From Takakia lepidozioides (taxonomy: Eukaryota; Streptophyta; Takakiopsida; Takakiales; Takakiaceae), in contig CM060731.1 of assembly GCA_030704615.1 (NCBI GenBank), forward strand, positions 28,212,001 through 28,276,000: a stretch of DNA of 64,000 nt, in the 5' to 3' direction. Position numbers and translations under genes: made by a program. Of the stretch, positions 12,261-23,731 are shown one piece after another. The notes under the pieces are model-generated. The model was not told the origin of the DNA. It made no database searches and was given only the letters and a program-made list of their open reading frames with translations. Position 1 is the stretch's first letter. The number at the start of each line of letters is the position of its first letter.

Positions 12261-12760
12261 CTCTTTTTTGGGCCGAAAACTGGCTAAGTCCCAACATGCA
12301 CTGGTACAGTATCTGGAAAAATGGCGCCGAATTTCCCTATTTTGCGCCAAAAATTGGCTAAATCCGAACATGCACGCCGAATTACCTGTCATGAGGGGAC
12401 CTATAGCCGCGGAATTCGGCACCATTTTTTGCCAGAGAGACCTATTACCGCGAAATACGTCGCCGTTTTTTCATGTTACGGACCCTATTACCGCGAAATT
12501 CAGCGCCATATTTGCACATGTCGCTGGGAATTGGCATGAGCGGAAGACGAAATATCATGAGCACAACTGTCAAAACTGCAATTTTCTCTTCAAGGGGCCG
12601 AATAATATATTTGTTTTTCCTGACACATTGCATTAAATTTTTATTTTTTTTTTTATTGTTTTTTATTTTCAAAATTTGTACTTCTGCTCATGAAAACCGA
12701 TTGTCTTACTACTCCGCTCATGCCGCTCATGCCGCTCATGCTCATGAAATAGCAAACCTC
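12260..12760 (+). mobile_element. Element 1, B-type terminus with subterminal repeats
   Basis: This non-coding piece ends in clustered CCGCTCATG units and CTCATGAAATAGCAAACCTC at 12741-12760. The same B-type end occurs at 47805-47819. From 12330 to 12515 there are four degenerate copies of a unit like CTATTACCGCGAAATTCGGC followed by GCC and a T run; one is inverted. They may be diverged relatives of the palindromes in element 2. CATGAGCGG also occurs in reverse orientation near 12537. No coding sequence was recognised. Confidence 0.75.
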
Positions 12761-12769
12761 GCCATACTG
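12761..12769 (-). repeat. 9-bp target site duplication of element 1 (B side, inverted)
   Basis: GCCATACTG is the exact reverse complement of the 9 bases following the A-type end at 10816-10824. Reading the minus strand, the host gene sequence stops at this 9-mer and the element begins with GAGGTTTGCTATTTC. Confidence 0.85.
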
Positions 12770-13929
12770 CCCATATGGAGGAGCACCATATTGACCCTGA
12801 CCATACTGAGTGCCAGACTGTGGGTACTGAGGCATACCATAATAAGGTGGGGGTACTGGTGGCACAGAACCCACAACGTTGGGAGAGTTAGGGCCACCTC
12901 CTGCGTTCTTGTGGGCGCCATCTCCATTGCTAGCAGCAGGGATCGTGGATCCAGTGCGCTTGTGCTTGCCCTGAAAAGAAATTCCCCCAGTACAATGTGG
13001 GTGATTACACATACATATAGGCAGCAAGCAGCAAATCCTTGAATTCAGGCAAAACAAACTGGAAGCACATATCATTTGTAAAGACAAGATTACCCAAAAC
13101 TCAATATGATCTTGGGCAGTAAATCTCCCAAATTTGATTGGCCCCAATGATGTCCTCCCAGTACATTTTTGAGCCCTCTTAGGTATGGGGTGTTCTTGAA
13201 ATCCATAGCAAGAATTCAAATGGACAAACCTGATGGGTCCATGAGAAGTATCCCTCCAAGTTTTACTGATATTCTGGGTGCATAAGTAACCCAAGTATCT
13301 CTATAAGTAGCCATTGTAGCTTAGTACCAGGACGTTGATTTCATGGGGCAAAGAATTTGAACACACCTGAAGTCTACATTGGCCTGACATCATGCCTTTG
13401 GCACTTCAACTTGTCTAGTGGAAATCATTTGTGATTGTGCCTTGACTGACCCCTGCATTGTCCAACTTCCCTGTCTTGACAGACATACCCTATCTCTTCG
13501 TGATTTTACCAAAAACATACATAATTAGAATCATGGTCATTGTGAAGAACTATAACTCACAGACGGAGAAGGTGTTCGTAGTGTAGATGATGGGCGTTTT
13601 TGTCCTGCGACATGAGCATGGGCATGTTCTCCTCAGCTTGCCGTGGCATCCGCCGACGACGCACTCGCCTCGCACTGGCGTGGGAGGAGTGGATCGTCCT
13701 CATCGTCCTCAGAAGAGCCTTCATGCAAAATCGTAGTCTTCATCGTCTTCAGTCTGGCACTTTGCCTTGCAGGACCTTGATCCCTACTTTTTTCCTTCGG
13801 AGCGCGTGGCTTGCGAGGGCGATTCGCTCCCGCAAGCCTGCACAAACACCTCCATGACCTCCCTCTCAAACAATCACAAACAAATGTAAGCATACATACC
13901 CTAATACTCTTAAGCCTACGCTGAACCAC
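12761..13929 (-). pseudogene. CACTA accessory gene, 5' part
   Basis: On the minus strand, about 12990-12761 encodes a low-complexity N-terminus (GKHKRTGSTIP...PPYYGMPQYPQ...GAPPYGQYG) that continues into the frame at 10816. Farther upstream, 13929-13590 encodes a basic then acidic stretch (NRPRKPRAPKEKSRD, SSEDDEDDPLLPR) that may be an earlier exon of the same gene. The 600 bases between contain no clear coding sequence and are probably intronic. The gene is divergent from the TNP2 gene starting near 14418. This assignment rests on composition and on the exact fit across the target site. Confidence 0.55.
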
Positions 13930-14417
13930 AGCCGCACCCTACCAGGACGTAATGCCTGCCCACGAATGACGACGGACATCTCCCGCTTAATGACACACCC
14001 TCCTCAAACCTAATCGTCACTCACTGCATGTTGTTTGCCTCTTTGTTTGTACAAGTCGCAGCTACTCGCCCCCATTTGTGCTATGAAGCTTATGATCGCT
14101 GTAGGAAGGTTAGAGGATAAGGCAAATCGCAAGTTTAGTGGGTGGGTATCCAAAGTCAGGAACTAAACTCACCCATCTATCGATTGCTTGAACGTTGCTT
14201 CCACCTCCTTTATGGCAGCAATCCGGCGCTCTCGGAACTTCTCGTACTCAGTGAGAGGGACTGTCACTTCGAAGACCTTCCGCTTCACCATGGACACTCA
14301 GAAACGATACTTATAGTATACTATAGATATAGAAATAGCACATTGGCAGCTGGTGCAAAACTAGAGACAATGCACTGTGCGTAGCATGCAAAGAGGGAAG
14401 GGGTGACGTTTCAAAGC

Positions 14418-17400
14418 ATGTACAGTGCAGGTGGCGAACGGATGCGTAGGCGTAGAATAGATGACCGTCTATGGCGAATGGAAGAAGCTTATGCCACAAG
14501 GAATGGGCATACAAAAATGCTATGCAACTGCGATGAGTGTCATGGAGGAAAAGTACTCTTGTTGGAAACAGTGAGGAATCATTACATGATACACGGGAGG
14601 GATCCTCTTCTCCAACACTGTTCTCTTCCGGTAAGATCGCCACTTTCCCTTCAGCACTTTAGTTTGAATTTTGAATGCAACGATCCTCTTCTCCACATGT
14701 CGACATTTCGTTGGGTGATTGTAGTCAAGAAGTCATAAGATACAGATGTGAGTATGACTACGCCACTTCCGTTATCACTTTAATTAATGCACATGTCGTG
14801 TTTTCATTGGTCATGTGTAGTCATGTAGTCATATATGTTCATAATATGAACAAGTGTCACATCGTTGTTGATCCACTCACAAGATGACTATTGGGATGCA
14901 GGGATGTGAATATTCAGATGATGAAGACGAAGGCCCTGCGGCACAGCGGGAGCCCAATGTCACAGAGAACGCAGATGAGAGTGGTGGATTGGAGGTAGAA
15001 ATGCAGCGTGCATTGCAGGAAGCGTTTCTCTTTGCAGATGCAAACATAGAGGACCCCATTCATGGTGGAACCGATCACACATTTGCCGATCATGACGATG
15101 ATCTCGACGATTCCAGAGACAATGAATTTGATGAGAATGCTCACCTGCACGTTGATCCCGAGTATGATAAACTCTTCCGAGCGTCGCAATGTCCACTTTT
15201 TGAAGGGTGCTCCATCAGCCGGCTGCAAGCAACTTTGACGTTGCTGAACGCATGCACTACCCACAAGTGCACCAATGCATTTGTGGATGAGCTTCTGGGA
15301 TTGTTGCGTAAGAGTTTTTTGCCTAGAGAGAATTCATTGCCGAAAACTCACTATGAAGCAAAAACCATGATTGCCAAGATGGGATTGCAGTACACGATGA
15401 TTCATGCCTGTGAGCGTGGTTGTGTACTCTTCCGTGGGGAGTATGAGAATGTAGACATTTGCCCAGTGTGCCGCAGTTCTCGTTACATTCCAGGTCGTGG
15501 AAGTGTGCCCAAGAAAGTATTGCGACACTTCCCTGTCATTCCAAGGTTGAAACGTATGTACCGATGTAAATCGATCGCTAACCTCATGACATGGCACGAC
15601 AGACATAAGAGCCAGGATGGGTTGGTTTGACATCCAGCTGATAGCAAAGCATAGAGACACATTGACACCACATTTGCAGATTTTGCTGCAGAGCCACGAT
15701 CTCTGCGATTTGGATTGGCCTTAGACGGTGTAAATCCCTACGGAGCTCAATCCACAAGTTGGAGCACATGGCCCGTTCTCTTGGTCAATTACAATCTGCC
15801 TCCGTGGTTAATGACCAAAAAGTTCTTTGTCATGTTAGCGCTACTGATTCCTGGTAAGGAGTCTGTTACCTCGGACAACGTAGATGTTTACCTGATGCCC
15901 CTAGTGGAAGAGCTATTGGAACTATGGAGAGGGATTGCAGCTCATGATGTTTCCCGTCCTCGTGGTCAACGCGAATTCACACTGAGGGCAGTGTTGATGT
16001 GGTCAATCCATTACTACCCTGCATATGGCTTGCTCTCAGGTCAAGTGACGAAAGGTTATGCTGGTTGTCCAGCTTGTGGACCCGGGGTGACTTCACAGTA
16101 GTTACACACATGTGGAAAAATTGTTTTCCTAGGCCACCGAAGATTTTTGGCCCGCAATCATCCATATAGAAGGTCAAGAATGTTCAATGGCGCTAGTGAG
16201 TATGGAACTCCTCCAAAAACGCAGACTGGAACACAAATCAAGGACCTTGCAACAGCTCGCACTGCATGGGTGGAAAACGGAGGGACGCCAGATAGCAGGA
16301 CAGACCCAGCAAAAACTTATGGAGTTAAGCGATTGTCAATTTTATATGTCTTACCTTATTGGGAGGAAATTCCTTCATGGCCTTTTAAATTGGCTGTGTA
16401 TATTTTTGCGTTTTCTGTTTAAATTGTGATGAGTTAATGCCTCAATTGCTTATGTGTTCATTTTGTAGGGTCTCCTCATCCGCCACACGTTTGACGCAAT
16501 GCATTGCGAGAAGAACTTGGTTGAAAATATTATTAAAACTATCTTTGGTGAGAAAGACACATTGAAAGTTCGCCGTGATTTGGAGCTACTTGGGATGCGC
16601 CCGGAATTGTGGCTACAACGTGATCCTGACAGAGCAGATACGTTAATTATGCCTCCTGCCCCTTATGTCCTCACTGAGGCTGAGTTACAAGTCTTTCTGG
16701 AGATTGTGCAGAACTTGAAAGTGCCAATAGGCTACGCATCAACTTTCAAAAAGCATGTGGTGAAGAAGAAGTTGTCAGGCATGAAATCACATGACTATCA
16801 TGTGCTCATGCAGCAAATTATACCGCTTGCTATCCGTGGGCTCATGCCAAGTGGTCCTCGAAGGGCCATTTTGCGAGTATGTCGTGTATTTCAGAAGTTG
16901 TGTGCAAAAGTGGTGAATCCTGTAGAGTATGAGGAATTGAGAACTGAAGCAGTTCACACTCTGTGTCTTATAGAGAAGGAGTTCCCACCATCATTTTTTG
17001 ATGTGATGACACATCTGGTTGTTCACCTAGTGGATGAGTTGTACTTATGCGGGCCCGTAGCATCTCGTTGGATGTACCCCATGGAGCGGGCAATGAAAGA
17101 TATGAAGGGCTACGTAAGAAACATGGCAAGGCCCGAGGGGAGCATGGCAGAAGGATACCAATTTGAAGAAGCATTAGGTTTTTGCACAGAGTATATGGCA
17201 AGATTTGATGGAAGTGTACAAAGGGTGTGGGATGCAGATGAGGCAGAATCTGTGGAACGTGAAGTTGTGGAAGGAAGTTCTAAAGCCCAAAAATTGAATG
17301 ACCTGTATGATATTGTACATGAGTACATCATTCAGAACCATCCTCGTCTATCAGTCATATTGGGGTAAGAAATCTACTTCATTGACATTCAGATTTCCAA

Positions 17401-17790
17401 GTTTTAGTCATTTATCATTAGTTGGCATATGGCGTCTTTTCAAGTCTCCCACGCCACCTCTGTCAATCTCCTGGCTGACCCTCGGATTGTGACAGGATAT
17501 ATGAAGCAGAGTCCACACGGATAGAAGCCAGACGACGCTTGTTTCGTGAGGAGCAAGGGCTGGAAGGCATGAGCAATCCCACGACAATTCAGTACCCTCC
17601 TTATTTGCATCCTTGTCCTCCATTTGCTGTTTGGCTCCCTCAAGGTGTACGGGATCATCTCTCAATTCAATCAGATGGGCTTGATCCTACAACACGTGAG
17701 GAATTACTGGATCTTTCAAGGCCTCCATCATTTACTGCCCTGTCATTCAAGAGTATGACAGCATATGGTAACCATTACAAGGCAGTAAGT
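14418..17790 (+). pseudogene. CACTA TNP2-like transposase, 5' and central parts
   Basis: This is an En/Spm-CACTA transposase. Exon 1 (from ATG at 14418) encodes a Cys-rich N-terminus (CNCDECHGGK). The next part (14904-16101) carries an acidic stretch, a Cys pair motif (CPVCRSSRY), and the TNP2 core (GVNPYG, STWPVLLVNYNLPPW, LLIPGKESV, YGLLSG, GCPACG). It continues with FLGHRRFLARNHPYR, LPYWE and, after an intron ending near 16468, HCEKNLVENII. A DUF4218-like domain follows at about 16500-17368 (ASRWMYPMERAMKDMKGYVRNM is its core). A last exon (about 17497-17783) ends AYGNHYKA, the start of a DUF4216 region, where the gene stops at an inversion junction. In-frame stops at 15628 (TGA), 15652 (TAG) and 16099 (TAG) show decay. 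The rest of DUF4216 is at 23040-23731 on the minus strand. Confidence 0.85.
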
Positions 17791-18400
17791 ATTATGGTGA
17801 CAAGAACTCCAAAATCATCCTCTCCCAGTTTGTCATTGAGAATCACCTCATCCGGAATGCAAGCTTGAATCCTCCCCTCGAATAGTGCACCCCCATCATC
17901 ACCCAAAAGTACGTACTGCAAGTTTCTCCAGTTGTTTCTTCCAAGTCCTCCGCTCGGATTCTCGGAACTCTTCGATGTACTGTGGTTTGATTCATCCTCG
18001 TGGACATCAAAATTTTCGGCAGTATCCCTTGTCTCCGCCGTAAAATCAAGATTCATGTCATGCCCTCCTTGATACTCGTTATTCTCCGCATGAACTTCGT
18101 CAACATTCCACACCACCGGGGTCCCAATGGCCTCCTTCAAGGGGTCAGCATCCATATGTCCATAAGGAAGAGGACATAATGCGTGTGCTTCAATATAAAT
18201 AGGAGATGAGAAACTGAAATGGTTGAGGAAGATAATTGATGTCCATGACAGGTCCCAATCCCGGAGGCAGTAAGGCAGTCCCCAGTTGCTACTGAAGATG
18301 AAGACCCGGGAAGAGTAAGAAACACTCTTTGACCCGTCTCTATGCTCATGATCACCGGAACCTCCACTGCACACGCGAGGTTCAAGAAACTGAAAACCCC
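17786..18400 (-). pseudogene. DUF7869-type transposon gene, N-terminal part (copy 1)
   Basis: On the minus strand the reading begins near 18375 (ETGQRVFLTLPGSSSSVATGD, close to the DUF8039-like pattern of plant transposon proteins). After an intron it continues with HMDADPLKEAIGTPVVW, an acidic linker, WRN...LLGDDGGALFEGRIQAC and PDEVILN...GVLVT. The same blocks in the same order occur in the copy at 63 kb. It ends abruptly at about 17786, next to the broken CACTA gene. Its continuation is on the plus strand from 23731. I infer one protein from shared order and position, not from a seen full-length copy. Confidence 0.65.
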
Positions 18401-18600
18401 TCCGTAACAACCTTACTCACAGAAGTTTTCAGTATGAATCAAAATTCTATTCAGAGATGAATCAATACAAAAAAAAGAAATACCCTCGTGTAAGAATGTT
18501 TCAGAGAAGTAGAATAGAAATGGAATTACGGTTTGGTCTGGAACATGTAATGTGAAGATGGAGTCTAATTATATAACCTCCACTGTACAGTGAAGGTTGG

Positions 18601-19300
18601 ATGAGCGTCGTGCGCATACATATCGCTACACAACTACATCGTTGTCCAAAACCACACAACACATGTGCACGCCACACACTAGTATATCACTAGTCCTCTA
18701 GTCCAGCCATCCAACCACTAGGCTACAACTAGTCAGTCACTAGGCTGCCACTATGCTGCCCACTATGGCAGTCACTAGTCCACACAATAGATAAAGAAGA
18801 AGAATACAAGCACGAGCTCACAAATCTGAAGCATAAACTCATGCATATATAACCTCATCACTCAAATACAAGTCAAGCCAAGTGCACCCCACGCCATGGG
18901 GAATCCACACTACGGTGCCATAGCTAGGCGCGGTGAGGCTCAACTCGAGAAAGATAAGCCTCCCGCGCTTGCCGTGAAGATAACCACTCCAGGGCCTAAA
19001 TCTGCCTTGATCCCTGGATTGACACTTGGGCCAATCCCAAATGTCAATATGTAAAAGCTAGCTATTTCCTAGCTAGTTTCACACTAGTGGTAAAATAACT
19101 TGACAGCTGTCGTGCGTATACATATCGCTACACAACTACATCGCTGTCCAAAACCACACAACACATATGCACGCCACACACTAGTATATCACTAGTCCAC
19201 CACTAGTCCAGCCACTAGTCCAACCACTAGGCTACAACTAGTCAGTCACTAGGCTGCCACTATGCTGCCCACTATGGCAGTCACTAGTCCACACAATCGC
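18601..19300. repeat. Two near-identical direct repeats rich in CACTAG
   Basis: Segments of about 190 bp at 18608-18790 and 19112-19300 are nearly identical. Both start GCGTATACATATCGCTACAC or close to it and are full of CACTAG microrepeats, ending CACTAGTCCACACAAT. They lie 3' of the gypsy integrase C-terminus at 19556-20062 as read on the minus strand, so they may be duplicated LTR sequence of that element. CACTA subterminal repeats are the alternative. Confidence 0.6.
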
Positions 19301-19555
19301 CCCCCTAGCTGGTGCTTAGGTCCCTCTAAGTCCAGGTAGCCACAAGATGTGATAGTGACCATAGCCTCACTAAGTCCTCCACCACTATCCCTACTACACT
19401 CAAACTCGATAGATCAAGAGGCCGGGTGCAAGAGTTGCCCCATTGTTAGTCGCCGTCTTGCAACCTGTGAACTTGAGCTTGGGATCTCATGTATTGACTC
19501 CTATGAGCTTGGCCTCCCATGTCTTGTTAGCTGCCTCCAGTCATGTCCACTGCCA

Positions 19556-20062
19556 CTATCCCAAGCAGTGTGGACACAACCAATCTCCGTCGGGAACCTC
19601 TCAAGAGGTGGTGTCAAACATCCCATATGCCAACTCCTTGAGCATCGATCACACACCAGCATGGTGGCTGCCCCTTTGGCAGACCCACAGAGCATGCACC
19701 TCAAACCTGCAGGTACCACTGCCAAGTTTGGGTCAACTTTGCTATCGACATTGGGAAGGTGACATGGCACACAATTACTCACATGGTCCTTCCAAGTCAT
19801 GCCATCCCGACCCTCCAAGATCAGGACCCCTGAGGGCAACACGTCTTGAACCCTCAGAATAACACGCCCTGCAGTAACATCCAGAGTCGTAGGAGCAGTC
19901 TGCTGCAAATAAACATAGTCACCAGGGCTAAACCTCCGAACCCCAGGACGATATCCTCCACCACGTATAGTGGCATATCTCAACGTATCACGGTGCTGTG
20001 CAATGGCAAGGTTCTCAAAAGTCATGGGCATGACTTTCTTGAACAACTCTGCACGCTGATCA
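19556..20062 (-). pseudogene. Ty3/gypsy integrase C-terminus with PHD finger
   Basis: The minus strand encodes the end of a retrotransposon polyprotein: a post-core region (PMTFENLAIAQHRDTLRY), a basic beta-rich stretch (GVRRFSPGDYVYLQQ), then a PHD-type zinc finger with CMLC, CDRC, WHMGC and, after a one-base frame change, WLCPHC followed by a stop at 19556. The C4HC3 pattern is complete across the frameshift. PHD fingers read methylated or unmodified histone H3 tails and could guide integration. The catalytic core lies head-to-head on the plus strand, so the gene is split by a rearrangement at about 20062. Confidence 0.7.
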
Positions 20063-20445
20063 CATGCACGTACAGTATTGGTGGCGTGGTATGCATACAG
20101 AGGTGCAACAGTTTGTGGCTAGGTGCATGGTGTGTGACAGGGTGCGTGCTTTATTTAACGCCCCTACACCACAGTTGCATCCTTTACCAATCATGGGATT
20201 GGGCTACAGGTGGAGTCTTGACTTCGCAGGACCGTTGCCATTGACTATGCGTCACCACAGATATGTGTTGGTGTTGGTGATGGTGGAGCACTTCTCCAAG
20301 TGGATTGAGTTGGTTCCATTGCCTGACAAGGCTAGTGAGGGGGCTGCGTATGCATTCTTAGATCGTGTGCTTAGCCGATTCGGTGCTCCAGCTGAGGTAC
20401 TCACGGACCAAGGGAGAGAGTTCTTGGGGGACACTATAAGAGATG
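20063..20445 (+). pseudogene. Ty3/gypsy integrase zinc-binding and core fragment
   Basis: The frame 20064-20456 reads YWWRGMHTEVQQFVARCMVC, the CC half of the integrase HHCC finger, then LDFAGPL with the first catalytic Asp, VEHFSKWIELVPL, and LTDQGREF with the second catalytic Asp. The Glu-containing part of the core is absent, as are protease and reverse transcriptase. It is a fragment inverted relative to the C-terminal part at 19556-20062. Confidence 0.8.
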
Positions 20446-21560
20446 AGCGTTTTTAGGACTACGGGTTTGGCGGAGTCATAAAAACTGCACTAGGTACATG
20501 ACTACAGAGCGCTGAAATGCATTACAATTTTAGTTTTATGACTTTGTAGTAATTGATATCACTACATGACTCCGGAAAGTTAGGGAGCATTGGTCAAACA
20601 TTGTTGACCATGATGACAGGGATGGTTTATATGACTAGTGTGATATGTTTTACTACACGTGGACGACGTTTCATGGAATCTTATGACTCCATGACTGAAG
20701 ATGGTTTCAGAGCTCTATTTATACACGTGTCATTTTGAAGGCACATATAATGCAAATAAGGTTGCCCATTAGGTTTAAAAAAGTTAAATTTTTTGCTAAT
20801 AAGGTTGCCCATTAGTGTAATCGTGAACAGAAAAGAGGGCTAGGACTTGGCGTCTTTTTGTCTCCTGCGCCACACCACATAGCTGAGGGATGGAACGCGA
20901 TGATAGCAGGATATGCAGGGGCGTGAGATGGAGGCGTTGAGCAAATGATGCACGAAGGAGGAGAGGAGGACGAGACGAGACGAGACGAGGACAACCGAGC
21001 TCGCCGTTCTTGGGACAGTCAGCTTGGTCTTAGCAAGCGTGTTTCAATCTCTGACTACTCATCTACGCCGTAGTGGTTCGATCTGATAGACCAATCCGAC
21101 ATTACCTGACTATAGACACAAGCAGCACACACAAGAGGTCATCGGTCAAATCCTCCATGGGTCAGGACAGGTCAAGGACAATGTGGTAGGGCACCTTCTT
21201 CTTCAACCTATTTCAGCCTGTGTTGCCCTCTCATCAGACTCGGCCGCAAGATGCATATTGAATTCTGTAAGTTAGGTCGTTGGGTACATCTGTGGTGGTT
21301 TGGAGTGACTTTGGCAAGTTACTGCCAGTGTGGCAGTAGGGAAGTATCCAAAAACATATAATAGTGAGGAGAAGCGGTGGGGTGAACACTTTCCGACCCC
21401 AATGGTGGGACAATGGAGACAAAAAGGCGAATGCCTGTTGGACTACAGAGAGAAGCAGATGCATTTCAGATTGTGATAAGTAGGGTTGGGGTGTTTTGGG
21501 GAAGAACTCCACACCAGTATGGTTGGGGTGTTTGCTGGTAGAATTGTAGGCTGTCAGAGG
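20446..21560. other. No recognisable gene
   Basis: There are no domains. A short direct repeat (AATAAGGTTGCCCATTAG) occurs twice, near 20754 and 20798. The stretch 20460-20730 has several ATGACT/AGTCAT words in both orientations and might be a decayed inverted-repeat element, but I could not define ends. Confidence 0.4.
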
Positions 21561-22900
21561 CATGGATAGCTGAAGGAGCAGGGATAGAGTGTGGGTCCAC
21601 ATTCATCCAAGAGGGCTGGATTTCAAGCTCCACATTACCTATGATTCCCTGTGGAAGGATAGGTACAAGAAACCTACATGGGTAGATGGTCAACTGGAAG
21701 CGACATGCTGTACTATATGTCATTCCAGAGACTGTCATTGTTGGTCCATGTGTTTTACAACAATGCTATCAATATAAGACTCCTGGTTCGCATTGGAAGC
21801 TCAATCCCTGCAAGTTCATTGTGTGTGAAGCTCAAACTTGCGATTTGAAGGATCTTGTAGCCAAGTTCATTCAACCGGAAAGGAGAAATTCTGAAAGCTC
21901 CCAAATTTGATGTGGGCAAGCTTATGGAGGTAAGACTTAGCGTCCCTCCTCTAATGTAAGTGTTGGATAAGTTTCATTTAGTGTCGACCTTCACTGCATA
22001 TATTGGCTCTTTTCTTGGCTGGTTTCATATTTTCTTGGCTGGTATGCTGTTGGTTGGCTTCTTTCATTTCACGTGTGTAGTGGAAGGGGAGAAGTACTTT
22101 CCTAAGTTCTGCTGCAACAATGTCTTTTTCCAGCCTAGATGTTTTCGATGGATACAAATTGAAGTGTTTTGAATGTTGCTGCAATACTATAATAAAGTGG
22201 AGGGTGCTGAATGCAGTTGGCCTTGCTTCGTGCAGGCATAATCCAGGGAAATGTGGACATAGCTGAAACCCCATGATAGCATTTCCAGAGGACGGTGTGG
22301 ATGGCCTCACAATCCAGCATGCAAAATCCATGACAATGTGGAGCTGGCTGAATGGGCAAACAGGTTAAGTGGCGAACAAGCCACGTCACTGGTACATAGT
22401 TGCATGCTTACATAGTACATGAAAGCGTACTATTTGTCATTCCCGAAATTGACCATGTTGGTCCATGTATTTTACAACAATGCTATCAATAAAATACCAA
22501 TGGTTCGCATTGGAAACTCTATCCCCGTAAGTGGCTTGTGCGTGATGCTCAAACTTGTGATTTGAAGGATCTTATACCCCAGTTCATTGCAGAGGTCATT
22601 GGAAAAGACATTGAGAAAGCAACAGCCGTTATCTATAATCTACAGATCCCCTTCAATTTCATGTGGGAAAGCCGGCCGGCTGGAGGTCTAGTCTCACTTT
22701 CACTCATCTAATGTCAGTGTTGTATCCATTGCAATGTGGAGATGTTTGAAACAACATTGGAGCATTTCCAGAGGATGGTCTGGATGGCCTTTCGTGGCGT
22801 GTGCCGAATCCATGGCAAGAAAACATTGCAGGCAGAACCCATGGCAATGGTACCAGCACGGGTTGGTCCAAAGCCAATTGCAACAACAAATGAATAAAGG
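21560..22900 (+). repeat. Tandem duplication of about 0.72 kb with gene fragments
   Basis: A block around 21741-22310 recurs at about 22458-22810. The shared pieces include TTTTACAACAATGCTATCAA, a frame reading SHWKL...AQTCDLKDL, and GCATTTCCAGAGGA. The peptide YKKPTWVDGQLEA at about 21670 recurs on the minus strand near 39200 (YKKPAWVDGQLEA). This looks like captured or duplicated exon pieces of one unidentified gene. No complete gene is present. Confidence 0.6.
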
Positions 22901-23039
22901 GTGCTGAAAGGAAATAACTCCATAATTGATCATAAAATCCAATGTCCAAGCATGATATCTTAATGGGAATGCGAAGGGAGTGTTACCACCTTAAACTATC
23001 ATGCATGGTCTATAACTGGAGTGCACAAATCGCGCATAT

Positions 23040-23731
23040 CTAATCTTCATCATCCTCATCTATGTCTGGGTCACTACATGTATCACTGTCTTCATCACAG
23101 ACTTCAACTTCTCCAAGGGTTGGCTGAATATCATCACCACGTATACGGGGTGCTCGGAGGTACAAGGAGGCCACCTGCTCTGGAGTAACCGGTACCGCTC
23201 GGCTGCACGTTGGGCCATCAGTAACCACAGTCTCCTCTAGTCTTTGTGGGGCTAACAATCCTTCCACTTCCGCCACATCATCATCATCAATTGATATGTC
23301 GCAGACCACTCTACGTGCTCGGGGGCTCTTCTCCAGGACGACTTTCCACCCCGGCTCCTTCACACAATCAGAAAAAAACACTTGATCAACCTGGCCAGGA
23401 AACACAAAAGGTTGCTCAGAAGGTGGAAGCATACGGTTAAAATTGACAAGTGTGAAGCCAGCATCATCCTGCTTCATTGACATAGGTTGACGACCCACGC
23501 GACTCGCCCGTACCCACGAACACAAAAACACTATAGGCTGTGTTTGGCCATAGTCAATTTGCAAAATCTCCCTTATAAGACCCACATATCTTGTAGGTTC
23601 CTCCATGTCATTGCCTGAATTGTTGGTAATGGGCTGGTGCTGGAAAATAGATGAGACTCCACAATCAAAAGACACCATACTTGTTGTGTTCATGCCGGGG
23701 GATGTTGAGTAAACAGGGTTGGTTGTCAAGT
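23040..23731 (-). pseudogene. CACTA TNP2-like transposase, DUF4216 C-terminal part
   Basis: The minus-strand frame has the DUF4216 pattern: GVSSIFQHQPITNN, YVGLIREILQIDYGQ, PIVFLCSWVRAS, DAGFTLVNFNRM, QPFVFPGQVDQVFFSD, PGWKVVLEKSPR, then an acidic tail that ends in a stop near 23040. It begins at about 23731 with DLTTNPVYSTSPG, which follows naturally from AYGNHYKA at 17783 on the plus strand. I conclude that it is the 3' end of the TNP2 gene starting at 14418, separated by an inversion of about 5.9 kb. Confidence 0.8.
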
